Made by a program: the position numbers and the translations under genes. Under the pieces are notes generated by a model. It was not told where the DNA came from, searched no databases, and saw nothing but the letters and a program-made list of their open reading frames with translations. A DNA stretch of 64,000 bases, taken from assembly GCF_026213295.1 (NCBI RefSeq), contig NC_079434.1, positions 9,443,477 through 9,507,476 on the forward strand, given 5' to 3'. Positions 21,201-35,172 of the stretch are shown one piece after another (the stretch's first letter is position 1; the number at the start of each line of letters is the position of its first letter). The DNA comes from Gadus chalcogrammus. Its lineage: Eukaryota; Chordata; Actinopteri; Gadiformes; Gadidae.

Positions 21201-24200
21201 AAAACAAGTGTTACCACTTATGTTTTTTTTCATGACGACCAATAAAAAACAACAGTGTTACCCCTTATGTCTTTTTTTCATGACGACCAATAAAAAACAA
21301 CAGTGTTATCACCCCCTATGATTATTTGATAAATATCGACAGTGTTACCCCTTATATTTATAAAATGTATGTGTGTCTTTCTATTATTTCCCTTACGATT
21401 TTTCATTACGATCAATAAAAAACAACAGTGTTACCCCTTGTGTTTTTTTTCATGACGACCAATAAAAAACAACAGTGTTACCCCTTATGTTTTTTTCATG
21501 ACGACCAATAAAAAACCACAGTGTTACCCCTTATGTTTATTTTCATGATGACCAATAAAAAACAACAGTTATTATGTTTTTTTTCATGACGACCAATAAA
21601 AAACAACAGTGTTACCCCTTATGTTTTTTTCATGAAGACCAATAAAAAACAACAGTTATTATGTTTTTTTTCAAAACGACCAATAAAAAACAACAGTGTT
21701 ACCCCTTATGTTTTTTTCATGAAGACCAATAAAAAACAACAGTGTTACCCCTTATGATTTTTTTCATAACGACCAATAAAAAACAACAGTGTTACCCCTT
21801 ATGTTTTTTTTCATGATGACCAATAAAAAACAACAGTTATTATGTTTTTTTTCATGACGTCCAATAAAAAACAACAGTGTTACCCCTTATGTCTTTTTTT
21901 CATGACGACCAATAAAAAACAACAGTGTTACCCCCTTTGTTTTATTTGATAAATATCGACAGTGTTACCCCTTATGTTTATTTCATGATGACCAATAAAA
22001 AACAAGTTATTATGTTTTTTTTCATGACGACCAATAAAACACAACAGTGTTACCCCTTATGTATTTTTTTCATGACGACCAATAAAAAACAACAGTGTTA
22101 CCCCTTATTTATTTTTTCAGGACGACCAATAAGAAACAACAGTGTTATCACCCCCTATGATTATTTGATAAATATCGACAATGTTACCGCTTATATTTAT
22201 AAAATGTAAGCGTCTATTTCTATTATTTCCCTTACGTTTTTTTTCATTACGATCAATAAAAAACAACAGTGTTACCCCTTGTGTTTTTTTTCATGACGAC
22301 CAATAAAAAACAACAGTGTTACCCCTTATGTTTTTTTCATGACAACCAATAAAAAACAACAGTGTTATCCCTTATGTTTTTTTTCATGACGACCAATAAA
22401 AAAGAACAGTGTTACCCCTTATGTTTTTTTTCATAACGACCAATAAAAAACCACAGTGTTACCCCTTATGTTTTTTTTCATGACGACCAATAAAAAACAA
22501 CAGTGTTACCCCTTATGCTTTTTTTCATGACGACCAATAAAAAACAAGTGTTACCCCTTATGTTTTTTTTCATGACGACCAATAAAAAACAACAGTGTTA
22601 CCCCTTATGTCTTTTTTTCATGACGACCAATAAAAAACAACAGTGTTACCCCTTATGTTTTTTTTCATGACGACCAATAAAAAACAACAGTGTTACCCCT
22701 TATGTCTTTTTTTCATGACGACCAATAAAAAACAACAGTGTTATCACCCCCTATGATTATTTGATAAATATCGACAGTGTTACCCCTTATATTTATAAAA
22801 TGTATGTGTGTCTTTCTATTATTTCCCTTACGATTTTTCATTACGATCAATAAAAAACAACAGTGTTACCCCTTGTGTTTTTTTTCATGACGACCAATAA
22901 AAAACAACAGTGTTACCCCTTATGTTTTTTTCATGACGACCAATAAAAAACCACAGTGTTACCCCTTATGTTTATTTTCATGATGACCAATAAAAAACAA
23001 CAGTTATTATGTTTTTTTTCATGACGACCAATAAAAAACAACAGTGTTACCCCTTATGTTTTTTTCATGAAGACCAATAAAAAACAACAGTGTTACCCCT
23101 TATGATTTTTTTCATAACGACCAATAAAAAACAACAGTGTTACCCCTTATGTTTTTTTTCATGACGACCAATAAAAAACCACAGTGTTACCCCTTATGTT
23201 TTTTTTCATTATGACCAATAAAAAACAACAGTTATTATGTTTTTTTTCATGACGACCAATAAAAAACAACAGTGTTACCCCTTATGTCTTTTTTTCATGA
23301 CGACCAATAAAAAACAACAGTGTTACCCCCTTTGTTTTATTTGATAAATATCGACAGTGTTACCCCTTATGTTTATTTCATGATGACCAATAAAAAACAA
23401 GTTATTATGTTTTTTTTCATGACGACCAATAAAACACAACAGTGTTACCCCTTATGTATTTTTTTCATGACGACCAATAAAAAACAACAGTGTTACCCCT
23501 TATTTATTTTTTCAGGACGACCAATAAAAAACAACAGTGTTATCACCCCCTATGATTATTTGATAAATATCGACAGTGTTACCGCTTATATTTATAAAAT
23601 GTAAGCGTCTATTTCTATTATTTCCCTTACGTTTTTTTTCATTACGATCAATAAAAAACAACAGTGTTACCCCTTATGTTTTTTTTCATGACGACCAATA
23701 AAAAACCACAGTGTTACCCCTTATGTTTTTTTTCATAACGACCAATAAAAAACAAGTGTTTCCCCTTATGTTTTTTTTCATGACGATTAATAAAAAACAA
23801 CAGTGTTACCTCTATGTCTTTTTTATATGACGACCAATAAAAAACAACAGTGTTACCCCTTATGTTTTTTTTCATGACGACCAATAAAAAACAACAGTGT
23901 TATCACCCCCTATGATTATTTGATAAATATCGACAGTGTTACCCCTTCTATTTCTAAAATGTATGTGTGTATTTCTATTATTTCCCTTACGTTTTTTTTC
24001 ATTACGACCAATAAAAAAGAACAGTGTTACCCCTTATGTTTTTTTTCATAACGACCAATAAAAAACAACAGTGTTACCCCTTATGTTTTTTTTCATGACG
24101 ACCAATAAAAAACCACAGTGTTACCCCTTATGTTTATTTTCATGATGACCAATAAAAAACAAGTTATTATGTTTTTTTTCATGACGACCAATAAAAAACA

Positions 24201-27200
24201 ACAGTGTTACCCCTTATGTTTTTTTCATGAAGACCAATAAAAAACAACAGTGTTACCCCTTATGATTTTTTTCATAACGACCAATAAAAAACAACAGTGT
24301 TACCCCTTATGTTTTTTTTCATGACGACCAATAAAAAACCACAGTGTTACCCCTTATGTTTTTTTTCATGATGACCAATAAAAAACAACAGTTATTATGT
24401 TTTTTTTCATGACGACCAATAAAAAACAACAGTGTTACCCCTTATGTCTTTTTTTCATGACAACCAATAAAAAACAACAGTGTTACCCCCTTTGTTTTAT
24501 TTGATAAATATCGACAGTGTTACCCCTTATGTTTTTTTTCATGATGACCAATAAAAAACAACAGTTATTATGTTTTTTTTCATGACGACCAATAAAACAC
24601 AACAGTGTTACCCCTTATGTCTTTTTTTCATGACGACCAATAAAAAACAACAGTGTTACCCCTTATTTATTTTTTCAGGACGACCAATAAAAAACAACAG
24701 TGTTATCACCCCCTATGATTATTTGATAAATATCGACAGTGTTACCGCTTATATTTATAAAATGTAAGCGTCTATTTCTATTATTTCCCTTACGTTTTTT
24801 TTCATTACGATCAATAAAAAACAACAGTGTTACCCCTTGTGTTTTTTTTCATGACGACCAATAAAAAACAACAGTGTTACCCCTTATGTTTTTTCATGAC
24901 GACCAATAAAAAACAACAGTGTTATCCCTTATGTTTTTTTTCATGACGGCCAATAAAAAAGAACAGTGTTATCACCCCCTATGATTATTTGATAAATATC
25001 GACAGTGTTACCCCTTGTATTTATAAAATGTATGTGTGTCTTTCTATTATTTCCCTTACGATTTTTCATTACGATCAATAAAAAACAACAGTGTTACCCC
25101 TTGTGTTTTTTTTCATGACGACCAATAAAAAACAACAGTGTTACCCCTTATGTTTTTTTAATGACGACCAATAAAAAACCACAGTGTTACCCCTTATGTT
25201 TATTTTCATGATGACCAATAAAAAACAACAGTTATTATGTTTTTTTTCATGACGACCAATAAAAAACCACAGTGTTACCCCTTATGTTTTTTTCATGAAG
25301 ACCAATAAAAAACAACAATGTTACCCCTTATGATTTTTTTCATAACGACCAATAAAAAACAACAGTGTTACCCCTTATGTTTTTTTTCATGACGACCAAT
25401 AAAAAACCACAGTGTTACCCCTTATGTTTTTTTTCATTATGACCAATAAAAAACAACAGTTATTATGTTTTTTTTCATGACGACCAATAAAAAACAACAG
25501 TGTTACCCCTTATGTCTTTTTTTCATGACGACCAATAAAAAACAACAGTGTTACCCCCTTTGTTTTATTTGATATATATCGACAGTGTTACCCCTTATGT
25601 TTATTTCATGATGACCAATAAAAAACAAGTTATTATGTTTTTTTTCATGACGACCAATAAAACACAACAGTGTTACCCCTTATGTATTTTTTTCATGACG
25701 ACCAATAAAAAACAACAGTGTTACCCCTTATTTATTTTTTCAGGACGACCAATAAAAAACAACAGTGTTATCACCCCCTATGATTATTTGATAAATATCG
25801 ACAGTGTTACCGCTTATATTTATAAATTGTAAGCTTCTATTTCTATTATTTCCCTTACGTTTTTTTTCATTACGATCAATAAAAAACAACAGTGTTACCC
25901 CTTGTTTTTTTTCATGACGACCAATAAAAAACAACAGTGTTACCCCTTATGTTTTTTTCATGACGACCAATAAAAAACAACAGTGTTATCCCTTATGTTT
26001 TTTTTCATGACGACCAATAAAAAAGAACAGTGTTACCCCTTATGTTTTTTTTCATAACGACCAATAAAAAACAACAGTGTTACCCCTTATGTTTTTTTTC
26101 ACGACGACCAATAAAAAACCACAGTGTTACCCCTTATGTTTTTTTTCATGACGACCAATAAAAAACAACAGTGTTACCCCTTATGCTTTTTTTCATGACG
26201 ACCAATAAAAAACAAGTGTTACCCCTTATGTTTTTTTTCATGACGACCAATAAAAAACAACAGTGTTACCCCTTGTGTCTTTTTTTCATGACGACCAATA
26301 AAAATCAACAGTGTTACCCCTTATGTTTTTTTTCATGACGACCAATAAAAAACAACAGTGTTATCACCCCCTATGATTATTTGATAAATATCGACAGTGT
26401 TACCCCTTATATTTATAAAATGTATGTGTGTATTTCTATTATTTCCCTTACGATTTTTCATTACGATCAATAAAAAACAACAGTGTTACCCCTTGTGTTT
26501 TTTTTCATGACGACCAATAAAAAACAACAGTGTTACCCCTTATGTTTTTTTAATGACGACCAATAAAAAACCACAGTGTTACCCCTTATGTTTATTTTCA
26601 TGATGACCAATAAAAAACAACAGTTATTATGTTTTTTTTCATGACGACCAATAAAAAACAACAGTGTTACCCCTTATGTTTTTTTTCATAACGACCAATA
26701 AAAAACAACAGTGTTACCCCTTATGTTTTTTTTCATGACGACCAATAAAAAACCACAGTGTTACCCCTTATGTTTATTTTCATGATGACCAATAAAAAAC
26801 AAGTTATTATGTTTTTTTTCATGACGACCAATAAAAAACAACAGTGTTACCCCTTATGTTTTTTTCATGAAGACCAATAAAAAACAACAGTGTTACCCCT
26901 TATGATTTTTTTCATAACGACCAATAAAAAACAACAGTGTTACCCCTTATGTTTTTTTTCATGACGACCAATAAAAAACCACAGTGTTACCCCTTATGTT
27001 TTTTTTCATGATGACCAATAAAAAACAACAGTTATTATGTTTTTTTTCATGACGACCAATAAAAAACAACAGTGTTACCCCTTATGTCTTTTTTTCATGA
27101 CAACCAATAAAAAACAACAGTGTTACCCCCTTTGTTTTATTTGATAAATATCGACAGTGTTACCCCTTATGTTTTTTTTCATGATGACCAATAAAAAACA

Positions 27201-30200
27201 ACAGTTATTATGTTTTTTTTCATGACGACCAATAAAACACAACAGTGTTACCCCTTATGTCTTTTTTTCATGACGACCAATAAAAAACAACAGTGTTACC
27301 CCTTATTTATTTTTTCAGGACGACCAATAAAAAACAACAGTGTTATCACCCCCTATGATTATTTGATAAATATCGACAGTGTTACCGCTTATATTTATAA
27401 AATGTAAGCGTCTATTTCTATTATTTCCCTTACGTTTTTTTTCATTACGATCAATAAAAAACAACAGTGTTACCCCTTGTGTTTTTTTTCATGACGACCA
27501 ATAAAAAACAACAGTGTTACCCCTTATGTTTTTTCATGACGACCAATAAAAAACAACAGTGTTATCCCTTATGTTTTTTTTCATGACGACCAATAAAAAA
27601 GAACAGTGTTATCACCCCCTATGATTATTTGATAAATATCGACAGTGTTACCCCTTGTATTTATAAAATGTATGTGGGTCTTTCTATTATTTCCCTTACG
27701 ATTTTTCATTACGATCAATAAAAAACAACAGTGTTACCCCTTGTGTTTTTTTTCATGACGACCAATAAAAAACAACAGTGTTACCCCTTATGTTTTTTTA
27801 ATGACGACCAATAAAAAACCACAGTGTTACCCCTTATGTTTATTTTCATGATGACCAATAAAAAACAACAGTTATTATGTTTTTTTTCATGACGACCAAT
27901 AAAAAACCACAGTGTTACCCCTTATGTTTTTTTCATGAAGACCAATAAAAAACAACAGTGTTACCCCTTATGATTTTTTTCATAACGACCAATAAAAAAC
28001 AACAGTGTTACCCCTTATGTTTTTTTTCATGACGACCAATAAAAAACCACAGTGTTACCCCTTATGTTTTTTTTCATTATGACCAATAAAAAACAACAGT
28101 TATTATGTTTTTTTTCATGACGACCAATAAAAAACAACAGTGTTACCCCTTATGTCTTTTTTTCATGACGACCAATAAAAAACAACAGTGTTACCCCCTT
28201 TGTTTTATTTGATAAATATCGACAGTGTTACCCCTTATGTTTATTTCATGATGACCAATAAAAAACAAGTTATTATGTTTTTTTTCATGACGACCAATAA
28301 AACACAACAGTGTTACCCCTTATGTATTTTTTTCATGACGACCAATAAAAAACAACAGTGTTACCCCTTATTTATTTTTTCAGGACGACCAATAAAAAAC
28401 AACAGTGTTATCACCCCCTATGATTATTTGATAAATATCGACAGTGTTACCGCTTATATTTATAAATTGTAAGCGTCTATTTCTATTATTTCCCTTACGT
28501 TTTTTTTCATTACGATCAATAAAAAACAACAGTGTTACCCCTTGTTTTTTTTCATGACGACCAATAAAAAACAACAGTGTTACCCCTTATGTTTTTTTCA
28601 TGACGACCAATAAAAAACAACAGTGTTATCCCTTATGTTTTTTTTCATGACGACCAATAAAAAAGAACAGTGTTACCCCTTATGTTTTTTTTCATAACGA
28701 CCAATAAAAAACAACAGTGTTACCCCTTATGTTTTTTTTCACGACGACCAATAAAAAACCACAGTGTTACCCCTTATGTTTTTTTCATGACGACCAATAA
28801 AAAACAACAGTGTTACCCCTTATGCTTTTTTTCATGACGACCAATAAAAAACAAGTGTTACCCCTTATGTTTTTTTTCATGACGACCAATAAAAAACAAC
28901 AGTGTTACCCCTTATGTCTTTTTTTCATGACGACCAATAAAAATCAACAGTGTTACCCCTTATGTTTTTTTTCATGACGACCAATAAAAAACAACAGTGT
29001 TATCACCCCCTATGATTATTTGATAAATATCGACAGTGTTACCCCTTATATTTATAAAATGTATGTGTGTATTTCTATTATTTCCCTTACGATTTTTCAT
29101 TACGATCAATAAAAAACAACAGTGTTACCCCTTGTGTTTTTTTTCATGACAACCAATAAAAAACAACAGTGTTACCCCTTATGTTTTTTTAATGACGACC
29201 AATAAAAAACCACAGTGTTACCCCTTATGTTTATTTTCATGATGACCAATAAAAAACAACAGTTATTATGTTTTTTTTCATGACGACCAATAAAAAACAA
29301 CAGTGTTACCCCTTATGTTTTTTTCATGAAGACCAATAAAAAACAACAGTGTTACCCCTTATGATTTTTTTCATGACGACCAAAGAAAAACAACAGTATT
29401 ACCAACAACAGTGTTGCCCCTTATGTTTTTTTTCATGACGACCAATAAAAAACAACAGTGTTACCCCTTATGTTTTTTTAATGACGACCAATAAAAAACC
29501 ACAGTGTTACCCCTTATGTTTATTTTCATGATGACCAATAAAAAACAACAGTTATTATGTTTTTTTTCATGACGACCAATAAAAAACCACAGTGTTACCC
29601 CTTATGTTTTTTTCATGAAGACCAATAAAAAACAACAATGTTACCCCTTATGATTTTTTTCATAACGACCAATAAAAAACAACAGTGTTACCCCTTATGT
29701 TTTTTTTCATGACGACCAATAAAAAACCACAGTGTTACCCCTTATGTTTTTTTTCATTATGACCAATAAAAAACAACAGTTATTATGTTTTTTTTCATGA
29801 CGACCAATAAAAAACAACAGTGTTACCCCTTATGTCTTTTTTTCATGACGACCAATAAAAAACAACAGTGTTACCCCCTTTGTTTTATTTGATAAATATC
29901 GACAGTGTTACCCCTTATGTTTATTTCATGATGACCAATAAAAAACAAGTTATTATGTTTTTTTTCATGACGACCAATAAAACACAACAGTGTTACCCCT
30001 TATGTATTTTTTTCATGACGACCAATAAAAAACAACAGTGTTACCCCTTATTTATTTTTTCAGGACGACCAATAAAAAACAACAGTGTTATCACCCCCTA
30101 TGATTATTTGATAAATATCGACAGTGTTACCGCTTATATTTATAAATTGTAAGCTTCTATTTCTATTATTTCCCTTACGTTTTTTTTCATTACGATCAAT

Positions 30201-33200
30201 AAAAAACAACAGTGTTACCCCTTGTTTTTTTTCATGACGACCAATAAAAAACAACAGTGTTACCCCTTATGTTTTTTTCATGACGACCAATAAAAAACAA
30301 CAGTGTTATCCCTTATGTTTTTTTCATGACGACCAATAAAAAAGAACAGTGTTACCCCTTATGTTTTTTTTCATAACGACCAATAAAAAACAACAGTGTT
30401 ACCCCTTATGTTTTTTTTCACGACGACCAATAAAAAACCACAGTGTTACCCCTTATGTTTTTTTTCATGACGACCAATAAAAAACAACAGTGTTACCCCT
30501 TATGCTTTTTTTCATGACGACCAATAAAAAACAAGTGTTACCCCTTATGTTTTTTTTCATGACGACCAATAAAAAACAACAGTGTTACCCCTTGTGTCTT
30601 TTTTTCATGACGACCAATAAAAATCAACAGTGTTACCCCTTATGTTTTTTTTCATGACGACCAATAAAAAACAACAGTGTTATCACCCCCTATGATTATT
30701 TGATAAATATCGACAGTGTTACCCCTTATATTTATAAAATGTATGTGTGTGTTTCTATTATTTCCCTTACGATTTTTCATTACGATCAATAAAAAACAAC
30801 AGTGTTACCCCTTGTGTTTTTTTTCATGACGACCAATAAAAAACAACAGTGTTACCCCTTATGTTTTTTTAATGACGACCAATAAAAAACCACAGTGTTA
30901 CCCCTTATGTTTATTTTCATGATGACCAATAAAAAACAACAGTTATTATGTTTTTTTTCATGACGACCAATAAAAAACAACAGTGTTACCCCTTATGTTT
31001 TTTTTCATAACGACCAATAAAAAACAACAGTGTTACCCCTTATGTTTTTTTTCATGACGACCAATAAAAAACCACAGTGTTACCCCTTATGTTTATTTTC
31101 ATGATGACCAATAAAAAACAAGTTATTATGTTTTTTTTCATGACGACCAATAAAAAACAACAGTGTTACCCCTTATGTTTTTTTCATGAAGACCAATAAA
31201 AAACAACAGTGTTACCCCTTATGATTTTTTTCATAACGACCAATAAAAAACAACAGTGTTACCCCTTATGTTTTTTTTCATGACGACCAATAAAAAACCA
31301 CAGTGTTACCCCTTATGTTTTTTTTCATGACGACCAATAAAAAACAACAGTTATTATGTTTTTTTTCATGACGACCAATAAAAAACAACAGTGTTACCCC
31401 TTATGTCTTTTTTTCATGACAACCAATAAAAAACAACAGTGTTACCCCCTTTGTTTTATTTGATAAATATCGACAGTGTTACCCCTTATGTTTTTTTTCA
31501 TGATGACCAATAAAAAACAACAGTTATTATGTTTTTTTTCATGACGACCAATAAAACACAACAGTGTTACCCCTTATGTCTTTTTTTCATGACGACCAAT
31601 AAAAAACAACAGTGTTACCCCTTATTTATTTTTTCAGGACGACCAATAAAAAACAACAGTGTTATCACCCCCTATGATTATTTGATAAATATCGACAGTG
31701 TTACCGCTTATATTTATAAAATGTAAGCGTCTATTTCTATTATTTCCCTTACGTTTTTTTTCATTACGATCAATAAAAAACAACAGTGTTACCCCTTGTG
31801 TTTTTTTTCATGACGACCAATAAAAAACAACAGTGTTACCCCTTATGTTTTTTCATGACGACCAATAAAAAACAACAGTGTTATCCCTTATGTTTTTTTT
31901 CATGACGACCAATAAAAAAGAACAGTGTTATCACCCCCTATGATTATTTGATAAATATCGACAGTGTTACCCCTTGTATTTATAAAATGTATGTGGGTCT
32001 TTCTATTATTTCCCTTACGATTTTTCATTACGATCAATAAAAAACAACAGTGTTACCCCTTGTGTTTTTTTTCATGACGACCAATAAAAAACAACAGTGT
32101 TACCCCTTATGTTTTTTAATGACGACCAATAAAAAACCACAGTGTTACCCCTTATGTTTATTTTCATGATGACCAATAAAAAACAACAGTTATTATGTTT
32201 TTTTTCATGACGACCAATAAAAAACCACAGTGTTACCCCTTATGTTTTTTTCATGAAGACCAATAAAAAACAACAGTGTTACCCCTTATGATTTTTTTCA
32301 TAACGACCAATAAAAAACAACAGTGTTACCCCTTATGTTTTTTTTCATGACGACCAATAAAAAACCACAGTGTTACCCCTTATGTTTTTTTTCATTATGA
32401 CCAATAAAAAACAACAGTTATTATGTTTTTTTTCATGACGACCAATAAAAAACAACAGTGTTACCCCTTATGTCTTTTTTTCATGACGACCAATAAAAAA
32501 CAACAGTGTTACCCCCTTTGTTTTATTTGATAAATATCGACAGTGTTACCCCTTATGTTTATTTCATGATGACCAATAAAAAACAAGTTATTATGTTTTT
32601 TTTCATGACGACCAATAAAACACAACAGTGTTACCCCTTATGTATTTTTTTCATGACGACCAATAAAAAACAACAGTGTTACCCCTTATTTATTTTTTCA
32701 GGACGACCAATAAAAAACAACAGTGTTATCACCCCCTATGATTATTTGATAAATATCGACAGTGTTACCGCTTATATTTATAAATTGTAAGCGTCTATTT
32801 CTATTATTTCCCTTACGTTTTTTTCATTACGATCAATAAAAAACAACAGTGTTACCCCTTGTTTTTTTTCATGACGACCAATAAAAAACAACAGTGTTAC
32901 CCCTTATGTTTTTTTCATGACGACCAATAAAAAACAACAGTGTTATCCCTTATGTTTTTTTTCATGACGACCAATAAAAAAGAACAGTGTTACCCCTTAT
33001 GTTTTTTTTCATAACGACCAATAAAAAACAACAGTGTTACCCCTTATGTTTTTTTTCACGACGACCAATAAAAAACCACAGTGTTACCCCTTATGTTTTT
33101 TTTCATGACGACCAATAAAAAACAACAGTGTTACCCCTTATGCTTTTTTTCATGACGACCAATAAAAAACAAGTGTTACCCCTTATGTTTTTTTTCATGA

Positions 33201-35154
33201 CGACCAATAAAAAACAACAGTGTTACCCCTTATGTCTTTTTTTCATGACGACCAATAAAAATCAACAGTGTTACCCCTTATGTTTTTTTTCATGACGACC
33301 AATAAAAAACAACAGTGTTATCACCCCCTATGATTATTTGATAAATATCGACAGTGTTACCCCTTATATTTATAAAATGTATGTGTGTATTTCTATTATT
33401 TCCCTTACGATTTTTCATTACGATCAATAAAAAACAACAGTGTTACCCCTTGTGTTTTTTTTCATGACAACCAATAAAAAACAACAGTGTTACCCCTTAT
33501 GTTTTTTAATGACGACCAATAAAAAACCACAGTGTTACCCCTTATGTTTATTTTCATGATGACCAATAAAAAACAACAGTTATTATGTTTTTTTTCATGA
33601 CGACCAATAAAAAACAACAGTGTTACCCCTTATGTTTTTTTCATGAAGACCAATAAAAAACAACAGTGTTACCCCTTATGATTTTTTTCATAACGACCAA
33701 TAAAAAACAACAGTGTTACCCCTTATGTTTTTTTTCATGACGACCAATAAAAAACCACAGTGTTACCCCTTATGTTTTTTTTCATTATGACCAATAAAAA
33801 ACAACAGTTATTATGTTTTTTTTCATGACGACCAATAAAAAACAACAGTGTTACCCCTTATGTCTTTTTTTCATGACGACCAATAAAAAACAACAGTGTT
33901 ACCCCCTTTGTTTTGTTTGATAAATATCGACAGTGTTACCCCTTATGTTTATTTCATGATGACCAATAAAAAACAAGTTATTATGTTTTTTTTCATGACG
34001 ACCAATAAAACACAACAGTGTTACCCCTTATGTATTTTTTTCATGACGACCAATAAAAAACAACAGTGTTACCCCTTATTTATTTTTTCAGGACGACCAA
34101 TAAAAAACAACAGTGTTATCACCCCCTATGATTATTTGATAAATATCGACAGTGTTACCGCTTATATTTATAAAATGTAAGCGTCTATTTCTATTATTTC
34201 CCTTACGTTTTTTTTCATTACGATCAATAAAAAACAACAGTGTTACCCCTTGTTTTTTTTCATGACGACCAATAAAAAACAACAGTGTTACCCCTTATGT
34301 TTTTTTCATGACGACCAATAAAAAACAACAGTGTTATCCCTTATGTTTTTTTTCATGACGACCAATAAAAAGAACAGTGTTACCCCTTATGTTTTTTTTC
34401 ATAACGACCAATAAAAAACAACAGTGTTACCCCTTATGTTTTTTTTCACGACGACCAATAAAAAACCACAGTGTTACCCCTTATGTTTTTTTTCATGACG
34501 ACCAATAAAAAACAACAGTGTTACCCCTTATGCTTTTTTTCATGACGACCAATAAAAAACAAGTGTTACCCCTTATGTTTTTTTTCATGACGACCAATAA
34601 AAAACAACAGTGTTACCCCTTATGTCTTTTTTTCATGACGACCAATAAAAAACAACAGTGTTACCCCTTATGTTTTTTTTCATGACGACCAATAAAAAAC
34701 AACAGTGTTATCACCCCCTATGATTATTTGATAAATATCGACAGTGTTACCCCTTATATTTATAAAATGTATGTGTGTATTTCTATTATTTCCTTTACGA
34801 TTTTTCATTACGATCAATAAAAAACAACAGTGTTACCCCTTGTGTTTTTTTTCATGACGACCAATAAAAAACAACAGTGTTACCCCTTATGTTTTTTTCA
34901 TGACGACCAATAAAAAACAACAGTGTTACCCCTTATGTTTTTTTTCATGACGACCAATAAAAAAGAACAGTGTTACCCCTTATGTTTTTTTTCATAACGA
35001 CCAATAAAAAACAACAGTGTTACCCCTTACGCTTTTTATCATGACGACCAATAAAAAACAACAGTAACAACAGTATGCTTTTTTTCATGACGACCAATAA
35101 AAAACAACAGTAACAACAGTATGCTTTTTTTCATGACGACCAATAAAAATGTAT
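15243..35154. repeat. 47-bp satellite array, right block with higher-order repeats
   Basis: Continuation of the same array after the DIRS-like insertion. It mixes the 47-bp unit, truncated units lacking GTGTTACCCC (CAACAGTTATTATG), and a longer composite unit with TATCACCCCCTATGATTATT, GATAAATATCGACAG, TATATTTATAAAATGTA and TTTCCCTTACG. Long stretches repeat almost exactly: about 1.76 kb and 3.1 kb spacing in 15-22 kb, then 2.64 kb and 4.32 kb spacing in 24-34 kb. The last units before 35154 are degenerate (CAACAGTAACAACAGTATGC), as expected at a satellite edge. No gene is present inside. Confidence 0.97.
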
Positions 35155-35172
35155 ATTTTTATTGGTCGTCAT
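35133..35172. repeat. Palindrome closing the satellite array
   Basis: Perfect 18-bp arms (ATGACGACCAATAAAAAT and its complement) around the spacer GTAT. The last satellite half-unit therefore meets an inverted half-unit, and the sequence to the right (ATGTAAGGG...) is no longer satellite. Confidence 0.95.

Noticed and set aside
1931..35154. Dozens of 60-94-codon ORFs (phrases such as MLPLMFFFMTTNKK and MLPPLFYLINIDSV) in the satellite
   Set aside because: They repeat with the satellite unit, have the residue bias of T- and A-runs, and arise because a 47-nt period cycles through the three frames. No start context, splice site or domain supports them.
1931..35154. Regularly spaced repeats resembling a CRISPR array
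   Set aside because: There are no unique spacers between repeats. Units are contiguous and variable, as in a eukaryotic satellite, and the genome is vertebrate.
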